Of a DNA stretch of 64,000 nucleotides, positions 49,206-61,800 are shown one piece after another. Below the pieces are notes generated by a model. That model was not told the origin of the DNA, made no database searches, and saw nothing but the letters and a program-made list of their open reading frames with translations. The position numbers and the translations under genes were made by a program. Origin of the DNA: Plecoglossus altivelis. Lineage: Eukaryota > Chordata > Actinopteri > Osmeriformes > Plecoglossidae. Positions within the stretch are counted from its first letter, which is position 1, and each line of letters begins with the position of its first letter. The stretch covers positions 9,936,857-10,000,856 of the forward strand of contig BROE01000013.1 of NCBI GenBank assembly GCA_036571765.1, in the 5' to 3' direction.

Positions 49206-49680
49206 AAGGGCCTCTGAGGAGGCTGGGGATGATCAAGGTGCTTCGGGTGCCTGGGTCTGAGAGAGACTCAGCATTAAAGACTGTGGGGTTGTGGGTCTAT
49301 GTGCTGTGGCCATCTAATCGAATCAACACTTTGAGATTCAAACTGCTGGAAAGCCTTCTTGCCTTAACCTGTTTGGTAGCGTGACATGTCATCCCCAAGA
49401 GGCAGCGGTAAGGACACGTGTGTTCACTTAGCCTCTGAGCTGCACCTGCCACCAGCTGAACATCTGCCATGACGCTGTTGGTGTCCAGTAGACACCAGTG
49501 GACTCGCTACACTGGAGCGTTCATTTACATAAAAATACTTTTTTGTATTGGCTTTGGTTTTCTACAAATTGATTGCACCTTTGTGTTTTTCCGTTTTCAC
49601 ATACTTTAATACTGAGTGGAATGTTTTTTTCTAAAGAATTGGATTTCAATAAAAAATGTCTCTGTCAGAGTGTTCTGGAG
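49206..49680 (+). other. cmtr2: cmtr2 3' UTR with polyadenylation signal
   Basis: AATAAA lies at 49648-49653, followed by a TG-rich stretch (tgtctctgtc..tgttctgg), so the mRNA probably ends near 49670. Confidence 0.7.
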
Positions 49681-49949
49681 CTTCAGTCTGCACTGGTGAG
49701 AATGCTTCTGTCTGGTGAACACAGTTAGGGTTTTCAGCCGTGTGCAAGCATGTTGACAGCTAAGGGAGGTCTACATTAGCTGGAGCTGTCAGAGAAAAGC
49801 ACTGGCATCTCTTCACAAAGCCTCCTGTTCCTAACAACAATTTCCCTCTTTTTTCAGGTGTACCAACGCCTGTTATCTAGGCCCCAGGGGGCCCTTTAAT
49901 GAACACAAACTGCTTAGGGAGACAGTGGGACGGCTGCTCACTCTTTACT

Positions 49950-50137
49950 GAACCAGTCAAAGCAGAGCTGTACTGAACCAGTCAGAGCAGAGCTGTACTG
50001 AACCAGTCAAAGCAGAGCTGTACTGAACCAGTCAGAGCAGAGCTGTACTGAACCAGTCAGAGCAGAGCTGTACTGAACCAGTCAGAGAAGAGCTGCACTG
50101 AACCAGTCAGAGCAGAGCTGTACTGAACCAGTCAGAA
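49950..50137 (+). repeat. 25-bp minisatellite, about 7.5 units
   Basis: Units begin gaaccagtcagagcagagct with single-base variants. It lies 0.3 kb after the cmtr2 polyadenylation site. Units are directly adjacent, without spacers. Confidence 0.95.
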
Positions 50138-52443
50138 TGGAACCTCAGTGCCAGCCGTTTGTCGCTCTGCCCTAATCAGCAGATCAGCAGAAAAACAAGT
50201 GTCGTGGACTAGATAGTGTGTGTGCATGTGTGAGAGGTCGTTGTTTATGTATGGCTGTGATGGAAATGAATGGCGAGAGCATGGGGAAATATCATGGGAG
50301 AAAGAATTGGGACACGCATGACTGCATGTTTCTGGTAAATCACGTCAATTGAAATTTGCTCCCTATGTACTGATCTAAAAACACGTGTGTGTGCGTGGGC
50401 ATGTGTGCGTGTGCATGTGTGCGTGCGTGCAATCACAAGTGAGATGGTGCACTGGACATTTGTACAGCTTCTTTCATCTTCATCTGTCTCTTCCTCTCCT
50501 CCTCTCTTCCTCTCCTCCTCCCCATCCTTACACTTCTCCTCCCCACCTCCCCCCCTACCCCATTCTTCCCCTACTTTTCCGTGTCTCCTCCCCCACTCAT
50601 CCACCACAAACTAATCTTAGCTGATTTCCATATCTGTTGAGCACAGAGCTAGGCTGAGTGGGATCTAATGAATCACTTTAATGGAACCATTGAATGGTTC
50701 TAGAGTAGAATGCCTGCAGATAGAGCAGCTTTCACAGTTAACCAGATCCACTCTCCATCTGGGAGAAAGGAGAGGGACAGAAAGATCAACGTTGAAGAGG
50801 GATAGAGTTGCCAAGTGGGTGGATTTATGTAATAACTGACCCCCTAGTGCATCCCACGGCCCCATTCACACACCAACACCTACTAATGAAGGACGGAGCA
50901 GCTGTCTAGATGAACATAATGCCAGGGAAGAAGACTATTGTGTCTTGGATGAGAATGTGTGCATGTGTATGACTGTGCAGTATGTGAGCCTGTGTACATG
51001 CTCGTGTGTACACATGGGAGATGGTGTATGGAAGTGTGGTCAAACAACTGCTCTCTTTGAATTGTACCAATGGTGTGTGTGTGTGTGTGTGTGTGTGTTT
51101 CTGTGCATGCCTGTGTGCTTTGCTCTTCATTGATCAGAGTCTGGGTGTGTGAGTTGAAGAGATCACGTGATTGACTGCAGGGTCTTCAGAGTCATAAATG
51201 CAGCCCTTGCTCCATACAGAGAAGCTCAGAGCTAGTGTCAGTAACTGTCAGGATGTCAGTGTCAGGTTAATGTCCTCTTGAGTTTCCATACTTCTGATGT
51301 TATAGATCAGTATTCAGACAGACACCCACACTCAGGCATAACTCACTAAGTCAATACTGATGTATTTACTGTACGCACTGAAGCCTGATATAAGGTCATT
51401 ACCCAGACATTGCCGGAGCTCAATACATCAGTTGGAGACACGCATACAAACTGTACACACACACATCCCTACACACCCTCATCTATAGTGAACAACGTGT
51501 GTGTCAGAGATTGTATTGATAAAACAAGAGAAAGTGAAGAAAGAGAGAGAGAAGATTGAGGAAAGATGAAGTGTGATAAAACTACGTAAGCTGCAGACAG
51601 ATCAAGCTGATTGGGGCGGGAGGATCAGGTGATTGGGTTGTGTGTAGTGTACTGTAAATGTCATCCGTCTTTGGTTCAATTTCTTCCCGCATCCCAGCAA
51701 TGCCCTGTTCACATCTGTCATAGACACACAGACGAGCTCACACACACATTTTGTATTCTCACAGTCTTGGAATGTGCTTGTGCACTTTGAACCAAAGCTG
51801 GATGGAAAGGAAGCCCATTTCCCTTGGTTTAAGTGGAGTTCCATCCCACGGAACGTTTTAGAGAACGTCTGTGATTGATGACAACCATGGTCAATAGAGG
51901 AAAGTGGGTCTGGGAGCGAGGGTGGGCTACTTGACCATCTTTGTCAATAACAACAAATTAGCCTCTGACACTCCACTATCTTTGAATGCTATTATGTGCT
52001 GTTAGAAAGAAAAGCCTCATTCAAATGTGTTGTTTGTTGTTTAAGGGATTCGTGTAAGGTGGTGGATACAGAGCTTTGCGTTTGACACTGGGATACATCA
52101 GTGCTGCATCTCACTGTTTACATGCTGTATTCTGAGAGGGTCTGTATCACAATGTCCTGATGATTCCAAAATAAAGCAAGAAAACCAATTACACTGAAAT
52201 GTCTCAATCTTTGCTGATGTAATGAGTTATGTATGTCAACAAGTGTGTTCAAGCATGTCCTGATTAGTGTGTGTGTGAGAGAACGTTTGTCCACTTAAGT
52301 GTGTGTGTGTGTGTGTGTGTGTGTGCCTGCATACTGGTGCACAGTGCACTCTCATGACAGCTGGATTCTTCTGTTCTTCAAGTTCTGACCAGAATTGAGA
52401 CATCCACAGTGTTATGGACCCACTAGAGCAGAAAGTGCTGCTG

Positions 52444-52479
<36 letters not shown>

Positions 52480-52480
52480 G
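52444..52480 (+). repeat. CAGA tetranucleotide microsatellite
   Basis: About nine perfect cagacaga units. Confidence 0.9.
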
Positions 52481-54391
52481 GTCTTCTGTCAGGCCCTCAT
52501 CCTGAAGTCCTCCTCTTTTACTCGGCCTCCATAAGCCAGAACTGGCATGTGCGTTACTGCTGTCAGTTCTCGTGTGAATGACGTCCAGTGGTCATTGTTT
52601 ATGCTTTTAGTGCTAATCATGAAGCCTTCATTCATTAGCTCTCATTAGCTCCTTTCTTCAAGCCTTTTAATGACCTCACTCCCCTCGCTACCCTCCTCTA
52701 CATGACATTGAGCTGTAACCCTCCCGCACGCACAGCACCGAGAAATCGTTCAAACTGCTGCAGTACAGCCTATTTATAGTGCAGGGATTTTCTGTGCCAA
52801 GAAGGCCAATTGGACATGAGCATGAGATCCACTTTGATGTAGGTTGAATTGAGCAGTGTCATCAGTGCAACATTCCTTTCTGCCACACTTGCAACATACT
52901 TCTTCACCCACCCCTACAGGATTCCGCTCCTCTCCACCAACCCTGAAAGTCAAAATAAAGCCTTGCTCTGTGGCAGTTGTTAGGAAGACCTAAACAAGTT
53001 TACTGCGGCAACACAAGGCTGGTGGATTTCTAGAGAAGACCAAAGTCACAAGTGGACATATCTGTCCAGTTATCCCACCAGGGACAGCCAGCCAAAAGCA
53101 CCATTCAGGATGGTGGTCATAACGATTGTTGTGGACTTCAGGCTGATTTCAGTCGTGTTGGCCCTGTCCACTACTGCAATCCCTCCATTCAAAAAACACT
53201 CAATTGTCTAAACAGAATTGCTTTTGAATACTGCGCAGCATTGGAGCTTTTTTGTACTCAGGCTAAAGGCCAGGATAAAGTATTGAAAAGTTGTCAGCCT
53301 GGAATTAAATCTTGGGTGAGTCTATTTCAGAATAAGCTTGGTCAGGATCATTAGAATTCAGTCCGCCCCTCTCCTCCTCTGCCAGCTCCGGAGAAGCTAA
53401 AGCATCTTCATGCTGCTCCAGAGTCTGTCTGCTGACCCAGTGGACTCCTCCTCTGAGTCTCTATTGCTGGAGAGGCCTCTGGTTGGCCAGAGCTGTAGTC
53501 TCAGCAACCAGGACCATGGACAGTTCTATGAGCGTTTGAGAGAGCATCAGAGTGAGAGCAACTCATTACAAGTCTCCTCTCCCATTCCTTACTGACACTG
53601 GCATTTGCAGCCCCACCCCACTCTGCCCCGCCCCTGCCGCCTGACTCCAGGATAGAAAGCCCCCTCCTCATGATCCTGTGTGGTAATGGAGGTGAGGAAG
53701 AGGTGACTGCAGCTCTGTCACATAAGGGTCATACAGGGGTCAGAGGTCACACTATCTCTCATCACCAGGATATAAAAGGGAGCTCTCAAAATTTTACACC
53801 CGAGAATTCATAGTCTCTTCTCTCACACATCTCTCTCTTGTTTTCCTCTACCTCCCTGTTTTTTTATCTCCTCCCTTCCCTCCTCTCTATTGACTCTTGC
53901 TCTTCCTTTCTCTCTGTTTCTTTAACTATCTTCCCCTGTCTCTCTCCCTTTCTCTTCCTCGCTCTCCTCTTTCCCTCCCTCCTCCCCCTTTCACTCTCTC
54001 TCAGTCCCTCTTGCTCTTTGTCCTTGCCTTAAGGGCAGGATATTGAATTGATCCAATTGAAAACACCCCCCACACCACCAGCACCACCAAGGCTATCACA
54101 GCCACTCTCATCCTGGTTGGATGATGGAGCCAGGGGGCTTATCTAAGTGCACTAACCTTCCAATCCAACATTGGGGTAACTTGTTGGAGGCACACACACA
54201 CAACCACCAAGCAACCCTCCCATCTTCACCCACATGTGTGTAGAGGCGTGTGTATTGATGTGAATGTGAGGGGGTGCTTGCTGTGCTCCAGTGGCTGTGC
54301 TTATGGAGGCTTCATCCACCATGTGATCCATCACTGCCCTGCCAGTCTGGGAGCAAACTCCACTGCAGAAGAAAGTCAGGATTAAATGTTC

Positions 54392-54422
<31 letters not shown>

Positions 54423-54707
54423 AGGAGGAACACATAGTCCAGATGTTAATATCACAAGACAAATGACTGCTTTTTGGAGCCGGAGCCTGTCTTTGCACAG
54501 GTCATGGTGGTGATCATTGGTAATTGTACTACCCAGCAGGACAGGGAGGACATACAGGTGCTGCCTCAGACACTGTGACGGCCGCATCACATGACGATTC
54601 ATCTTTGATTCGACACATTCTGCCCTGACTCCTCATGCTCAGCTGTTTGGTCCACCACAGACACCCTGCTTCCCCACATGGAGAAACATGGAGGTACACC
54701 CATGCAG

Positions 54708-55066
54708 ACACACCCTCCCTGCAGACACACACTCCCTGCAGACACACCCTCCCTACAGACACACCCTCCCTGCAGACACCCTGCCTGCAAACACACCCTC
54801 CCTGCAGACACACCCTCCCTGCAGACACACCCTCCATGCAGACACACCGGCCCTGCAGACACACCCTCCCTGCAGACACACCCTCCCTGCAGACACGCCC
54901 TGCCTGCAAACACACCCTCCCTGCAGACACGCCCTCCCTGCAGACACACCCTGCAGACACACCCTTCCTGCAAACACACCCTCCCTGCAGACACACCCTG
55001 CAGACACACCCTCCCTGCAGACACACCCTGCAGACACACCCTTCCTATAGACACACCCTCCATGCA
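54708..55066 (+). repeat. 18-bp minisatellite, about 20 units
   Basis: Units of ccctccctgcagacacac with variants (gcc, cat, ttc) and a few shortened 12-bp units. All frames are open because 18 is a multiple of three and few stops arise, which yields long meaningless reading frames on both strands. Confidence 0.95.
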
Positions 55067-56506
55067 GGGAGAAGAAAAAGCCTTGCATCATGAAAAGAAA
55101 GAAATGTCATAAGCAAGGGTCCCAGGTGACATCATTATTGAAGTGGACACGGAGGGGCAGAGGTGAGGTTGTTTTCTTTTCAGATCCATCCTCCAGGGGA
55201 CAGCCTAATCACCTCTGAGGGGGGTTAGGGGGCATTAGGGGGCGCTGTGCCATTCACAGGGTGTGGGCCTTCTATGGAACCCACCAGACTGTTTGCACAC
55301 TCATCACAACCTGGACTGCATGTGTTTTCTTTGCAACTCCCTCCTCTCTGGAGTGTGTCTATGTGTGCGAACTCCTCTCCTATAGATCAGCCTCAGATTC
55401 TATGGGGAGTTCTAGTCCTCCATTGGCTCTCTGGAGACCCTGGCCAAGCTTTGTAAACCAGGTCTAGGATTGTGCAGAGTCACTGTCTGGCCCAGAGTGG
55501 CAGGGTGGATATCTGGGCAGATAGATGGCATGCTTCTGCTGATGCCTGTATAGACCACTCATTATGGTGATGAAGCTCTCTGTCACTTTAACTCACACTA
55601 ACACTATCCTCCCAGTCTGCTGCTGCTGCACTGCGTTACTCAAGAATGAAGACAGCAGGAAGAGATGTTTAGAGGACTAGGAGAGGAAAGAAGGAAACAG
55701 GAGAGATGTTTAGAGGACTAGGAGAGGAAAGAAGGAAACAGGAGAGGACCGGGAGAGGAAAGTCGGAGATTATTTAACATAGAGGGAGAGTTCGAGATGA
55801 GATTATGAACACACATACTTTACGTAGGCACACACAAGCACACACAATGACAAGCTTTAAAGAGCCCTGTATGAGGTGGAAACCAATGGGGTTTTCAATC
55901 CATTTCAGAAATTAAATCAGAAACTGTCTGAAAAGCCTGTTAAACACCTGCCCTGCTCCCCCTGCCCCCACCAGCCCCTCCCTACACACGTACCCTTACA
56001 TGTTGAAACATTGTATTAATGTACATCATTATGATAATGTCCTCTCCTTTCTGAATCATTCTGCAGGCATGTCATGTCTAGTATAACTTGCTCATCAAAT
56101 GGCATTAAACAAATTAAATTCATTTGAGCTTATGTTGAGAATGGTATCTAAAATAATACCTCAGCAGGGAACCACTTCTAAATGGAATGGGTTTTCCATT
56201 GACTTGATGGCTGCTTGAGTGAAGAGAGTTGATGGGGTTGTGTGTGTGTGTGTGTGTGAGTGTGTGTGATTTAGGAATATCTACTGCACACCTTACTCTC
56301 TTTCAATATCCACATCAGTTCCTCTTTCACCCCCTCCCTTCCTCTCTCCCTTTTTCTATCTCTTTGTATTATTCATTCTGTCTCTTCTTCCCACGCTAAC
56401 GACAGAGCTCTCAGAGCACAGGGAAATACTTCTATAAATACACTGTAATTATTATTCATACACTATAGATTTCACTATGGGGGTTCCTACAAATATCTGT
56501 CCAACA

Positions 56507-56556
<50 letters not shown>
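56507..56556 (+). repeat. CT dinucleotide microsatellite
   Basis: About 22 perfect ct units, followed by further pyrimidine-rich sequence to about 56610. Confidence 0.9.
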
Positions 56557-58340
56557 TGCTTGCCTTCTTTCTGAATATCTCTCTCTCTCCCTCTCTCTTT
56601 CTTCCCTCCCACTCCCCCCACCCTACTTACTGCAGATCTAGTAAAAAATAACTGGCTTGGAAAGACTCCTTTTACATCAGAGAGAGTTGTCCCCGCCCCC
56701 TTCGCCTCTACACAAACACACATCCCCACCCTCAGTTCTCAATCTTATCCTCTTTTTTATTTCTCACTAATCAACCAGAGCAGTTGAGATAAAACCGTTT
56801 TCTCATTACCCTGTTCTGCCATTCCATTTTCACTCACACGCAAACACACCACACACAAAAATTGGCACATAAAGCACACACACACAGAAATTCATACATA
56901 AACCATCCACACACACCATGCACCACAAGCAAAACACACACACACACACACATCAAGCACACACTCCTTCAGGCTTGATAAATGTTACTTGAGCCTCAAA
57001 CACAGTGAGCTGAAATACGGAGAGAGAGAAGGAAATAGAGAGGGAAAGAAAAAGAGGGCTCGAGAGAGGTAGATAAAAGAGGAGAGAGGGAGGAAAGGAA
57101 GGGGGAAGGATGGGGTTTCCCTGCTACCACAGAGCCTACAGCAGGATTAGGGTACTGTCAGAGGAGATACCATTCTACACAGCTCTGACAGGGGAAGGGA
57201 GTAGGAGAGAGGAAGGAATGTGGAAAGGAAAGGAGGAGGGAGGAATGGAGAGAGAGGTGGCTTCATATGACTTAAGGGTATACTTGATACTCATGATCAA
57301 TAGTGATAAACTGAATATGCTACCGCTGTAGGGTCTCAGATAGCTTCTCTTTTAATGGAACACACACATACACAGTCAGTGTGTGTGTTCCTGTCAATCT
57401 GAAGAGCTGTATTGTGTTGGATGAAACTGACTGTAGTTTTTGATATCTTGTTACGCTCAGGAAGTAGGAGAACCTTTCTTTTTCCAAAGAGCTGCTCATG
57501 TCACCCTGCCAGAGGAAAGGTAGACTAGCTCTGAGCAAAACCTTAAACACTGCTCAGATAGTAGGGCAGGATTTGGCAAAGCTCTCATAGCATTCTACTA
57601 CTACTACTCAAAAATAAATGTTGCACCACGATGCCCTTGTGTTGCAGAAGGTGAATACAGGCAGTAAAAGTTCAACACAACTACAACACAGTGGATATAG
57701 TTTATGGACACTGACTGAAAACTTTGCACATTTGTTTGTTATGACAATGATATAGTCTTTCAAAACAAATTCTGAAATATTTGGTCCTACTTTTTACTAT
57801 TCCCCTTGACACCACAACAGGGATAAAACGAGTATACAGTGTATCTTTTGAGCGCAACTCAAAGGATACCCTGACTGACAATGTCAAAGATGTACGACAT
57901 CCACATGGACAAGTGTTTATTACACTCCACTATCAGTGTGTATAGTGTAAATCAGGAGTGCATACAAATACACCACGGTAGAAGTCCATCACTCTACTTC
58001 ACTTACTGAACTACTTCTATTTATATACGCTGAGAATATTTGAATTGGATCCCATGAATACATTTATGCAGATGAAGCAGGTTTTCGACGTTACATGTTC
58101 ACAAGGATGCCTGTGATGGATGTAGTCTGCAGGCCGGACCCAGAACACAGATCTCATGCTGAGGCAGAAGGAAGTCTTACTGTCACTTTTCTTTTGAATG
58201 TTTTTGAGTCTGACTGTAATGTACTTTATTATCACTGTTTGTTTTGTTCTTTGGGTGTAAATGTATACATATTGTATATCCTGCAGTGCTTACAGAAGAT
58301 CTTATCACTGTAATACAGTAAGTGATGATTACAATGTTTA

Positions 58341-58384
58341 TTTAATTGTTAACACACACACACGTGTGTGTGTTTAATTGTTAA
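58341..58384. repeat. Palindrome flanked by 12-bp direct repeats
   Basis: aacacacacacacgtgtgtg reads as its own reverse complement around the central acgt. It is bounded by two copies of tttaattgttaa (58341-58352 and 58373-58384). Confidence 0.8.
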
Positions 58385-58862
58385 ATATGAAAGTGCATGT
58401 CTGTAACTGTGTACCCTGGACGCTGAGTTTTTCATTTATGTTGTGTCAAATTAATACTCATTTTGAATGGCTGTGTTTATAATCTGAAAGCTGTGTCACA
58501 TATTTTGGAGGAGAGATGACAATGTTTTTAAGGTGATTGTGGAAGAGTCATGGGTTTTGTGAATGTAATTTAAAGACTTGATTTTGTGCTTGAAGTTTTG
58601 AAAAAATGAATCAAGGTTTCAAGAAATGTGTCTTAGCAATTTGTACTGTATATTGCTGCTGCTGTGTCACCTACAGGACAGCAAGAGAACTGCACGAGGA
58701 ACGGGGAGAGAGAGATGGAGAGGGGGAGGAGGGGGATGGAGAGTTTAAAAACCCCAGCTGGGCTGGAGCGCCTGGCAGTTTAGTGAGCTTGTGGATCCGA
58801 CTGGGGCAAAGTTATCACAGGATTTGCTTGTACCACGAAAAGAATCAGAAAAGCACGGAAGG

Positions 58863-61800
58863 ATGGCAACTCATCTTCACCTGGCCGAGCTCACCGCAGC
58901 GCAGTTCCTCGATATCTGGAAACACTTTGATGCTGACGGTAAGTGCTGGAGGGTCCGAACAGGTGCAGGGCACGGGCAGGAACATGGCATTAGGCTCATT
59001 AGCGGTAGACTGGGTGCTGGTGTTAATACGGGCAAGAAAGCAAGTGTGGCAGAGTCTGAGAAGGTATATTTGTTCATATTGTGGAGAAGTCTTATAACTC
59101 CTTAGATTAAAGCTTGATGCTGAGTACTAGAAAGAGTGACCATGGGAAAGTATTTAAATGTCATTTTACATCTGAACTTTCCTAAACAGAAGTACGCTGT
59201 ATGCTTCTTTCAGTTATTGTGTTGTTACTTTAGTAAAGTCAACAATTCTTCAAAACCCAAACTCTAAAAACGTGGATACATGCGTGTGTACGATTGTTTG
59301 ACGACCATATGAGTCAGACTATTTATCTTATTCAATTGGGTTCTGCTGCTCTTTACCGATGAAACACGAGTGTCCTAGCATGGGACACACTTCAGAAGTG
59401 CTCCTGTCAGAACCAAGGGCGCACAGAGACGGATCTCTACAAGACTTGCGTTGTTTAAGGCATCCCTGCATGAAGCATTAAAATACACATGGAGCACTGT
59501 GAACTGTAACATGCTATTTTGCTGTTTCATCCATTATTGAACGTTTAACCGTGCGCGTATCAGCGCGTGCATGTGTGTGGCTTTAATACAGCGTGTGATG
59601 TATATGCGCCTATATCGACCCCGTAAGGCAACCGAATCCGCGTGGTTCCTGAATGAATCCACAGTATCAACACCAAGCTCTCTGTAGACGCGAGCTTGTT
59701 GTGTCCTGTTGGGGAGTTGAGTCAAACTATGGGAGCGGGCTTGAACGGGGGCGGTAGGCGGGGTGTGTGGGGGAGGGGGTTTACGCCCTCCCTGCACCAG
59801 AATACGGCTGAGGAACCTGCCACCGGCGCCGTGCACCTTATTGTGCGCCAGAGCACATCTGCGCCTACGGTCCCCAGTGGTGCCGCCTGCTGCAAGTACA
59901 CTGCCCTCAGGATAATAGAGCGAGTCATGTCACACATTATTGCATTTACTTCTCATAACACGTATGAAGTGACTGTTTAAACCATCACACGTTTATCATT
60001 AATAATATCAATCTTTTTCCTACTGAAGTTTTGAACCAGTGAATAAGCCCACACATGCCACCATTATCAAAGGCCTAAACGTACGCACATGGAAGGTGAG
60101 CAGCGTCCGTGACACATCGTGGTTTAACAATGTTCCGCTCCAGTAGCAATATGGCACTCTAAAGCGTCTCAGTGGGCACGTCAACCGTCACACCTGAACT
60201 GGCGCGAGGATTTTCCGAGTTGTCATCGCGCTCTATTGCCCATACCAGGATTTTCGTTTAAATTCCCCAGTGGACCCGAGCCCCCTAAACCAAATGCAAG
60301 TACCTATGAGAAATGCAATGTACCTCCAATTTGGAGTAAAATAATTGGTACCCTCTCCACCGAAAAGCACCTTATATCATGGATGTGCATAGGAAGTATT
60401 ATATAAATATGTATATATATATACATATATGTATATATACACACACATACACACACAAAACTAAAATACAAAGGATCTTTGGTCATCCGTGCAAAACGGA
60501 TAACAAAGTTTACTGTGCGTGTAGAGAAAATGGGTCACCTTCACCCCTCATTCTATGAATACGTGAATGCATTTAAAGCTTTTGAGGGACATTGCGTGAG
60601 GCCAGTGAGGGACTAACCACCATCTGTGCTCACTGGTATGGCGATGTCATCGATGGAGGCTACAGTCTGACTCGGTCACAGGATTTGAGGAAGGCGGTGT
60701 AGGCTATCAGAGAACTGGAGCCTATGTAACCAGAGTAATCCGCCTTCAATCTGTGGTTTTATAATCTCATAAATGTTGATAAAGCTTGCAAAATGTGTTT
60801 GCATTTCAAGAAACCATGATGTATTCTAGGTCTATAATGACTGTACTGCTGTGTGAAATGAATAAGTGTGATTAAGTGAACATGTGAACAGTCCTTGGAT
60901 AAGAATACCTTTTTATGGGGAGATATGGATTCTGATGTTTAAAGCTGGTTCACATAAATTACCTTTAAATCATTATCTTTAGGAAAAGGTAGCTCACACA
61001 CCACACACACACACCTCAATCTGGGCTGCTTAGTTTACATACTCAAAGCTTTGCAGCGATTTGCTTACATCTCAAACAGGCAAAGTCCAGATGGTGATTT
61101 ACCTATCAAATACACCAGGAAAATGAAGCAGGAGAGGGAGGGGAGAGCTAGTAGAGCTGGAAAGAAAACAAGGGAAGGGAGGGTGTGGTAGGAGGAGGGG
61201 TGAAGACAATCAGATCAGGAATGGGTAAGACATATCTGCTGTCCAACAAAGAGGAAGGGAGGGGGCAGGGGTGAGGAGGAGAGAGGAGAGATGAAGGGGC
61301 TAAGAGAAGAGTGGAGGAGGCTGAGAGGAAAGCGGGTGGCTTGGTGGAAAGGAGAAAGGCTGGGAGGAGGAGTAAAGAGGGAGAGAGGAAGAGGCTTGGT
61401 GGAGAGAAGATGAGGGCTGGATTTTCATGGGCGCCAAAACACTCCTCGGCGTTAGTCAACGTTGTTCATAATGCTGTAAAAACGAGCCCTCCCTCACGGT
61501 CCGGAGTGTTGACCAAACCTCCATGTGTTTCATGTGCCATTGGGATGTGGCTCGTGCTGTGACATAATCCCTGGTCATGTGACTGCTTGGCTGTGTGAAC
61601 TGAGATCAAGAGAGACTGTAATGCTCAGAATCAGCATCAAGAAGACCTCTTGAGAGGCCTCAGTCAGCTCAATGAACAGGCTCCTCACCAGGGGATGTCC
61701 ACACTCCTCACTGATCTGTATAACACTGTACAGCACGCCTGTTTGGGGTTTGGCATCCCTGACTTGCTGTTGCTGTTTTAGCCCGATAGATGTGTCGGGC

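Larger units (their letters stand above)
50138..58862. other. Gene desert between cmtr2 and calb2
   Basis: About 8.7 kb with no recognisable coding exon. It holds many simple repeats: GT (51072-51098, 52299-52325), CAGA (52444-52480), a polypyrimidine stretch (53820-54020), an 18-bp minisatellite (54708-55066), CT (56511-56554), CA (56877-56952) and GA-rich sequence (57015-57260). The calb2 promoter must lie toward the right end. A block at 58695-58860 (agagagatggagagggggag and downstream) is probably 5' UTR. Confidence 0.5.

Noticed and set aside
49950..50137. CRISPR-like direct repeats
   Set aside because: The units abut with no spacers and lie in vertebrate DNA; it is an ordinary minisatellite.
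54635..55112. Several long overlapping reading frames on both strands
   Set aside because: They are all products of an 18-bp minisatellite whose unit length is a multiple of three; no splice sites, no start context and no family match.
58606..59097. Longer plus-strand frame overlapping the calb2 first exon
   Set aside because: It is in another frame from calretinin and crosses the splice donor at 58939; the calretinin frame matches the family.
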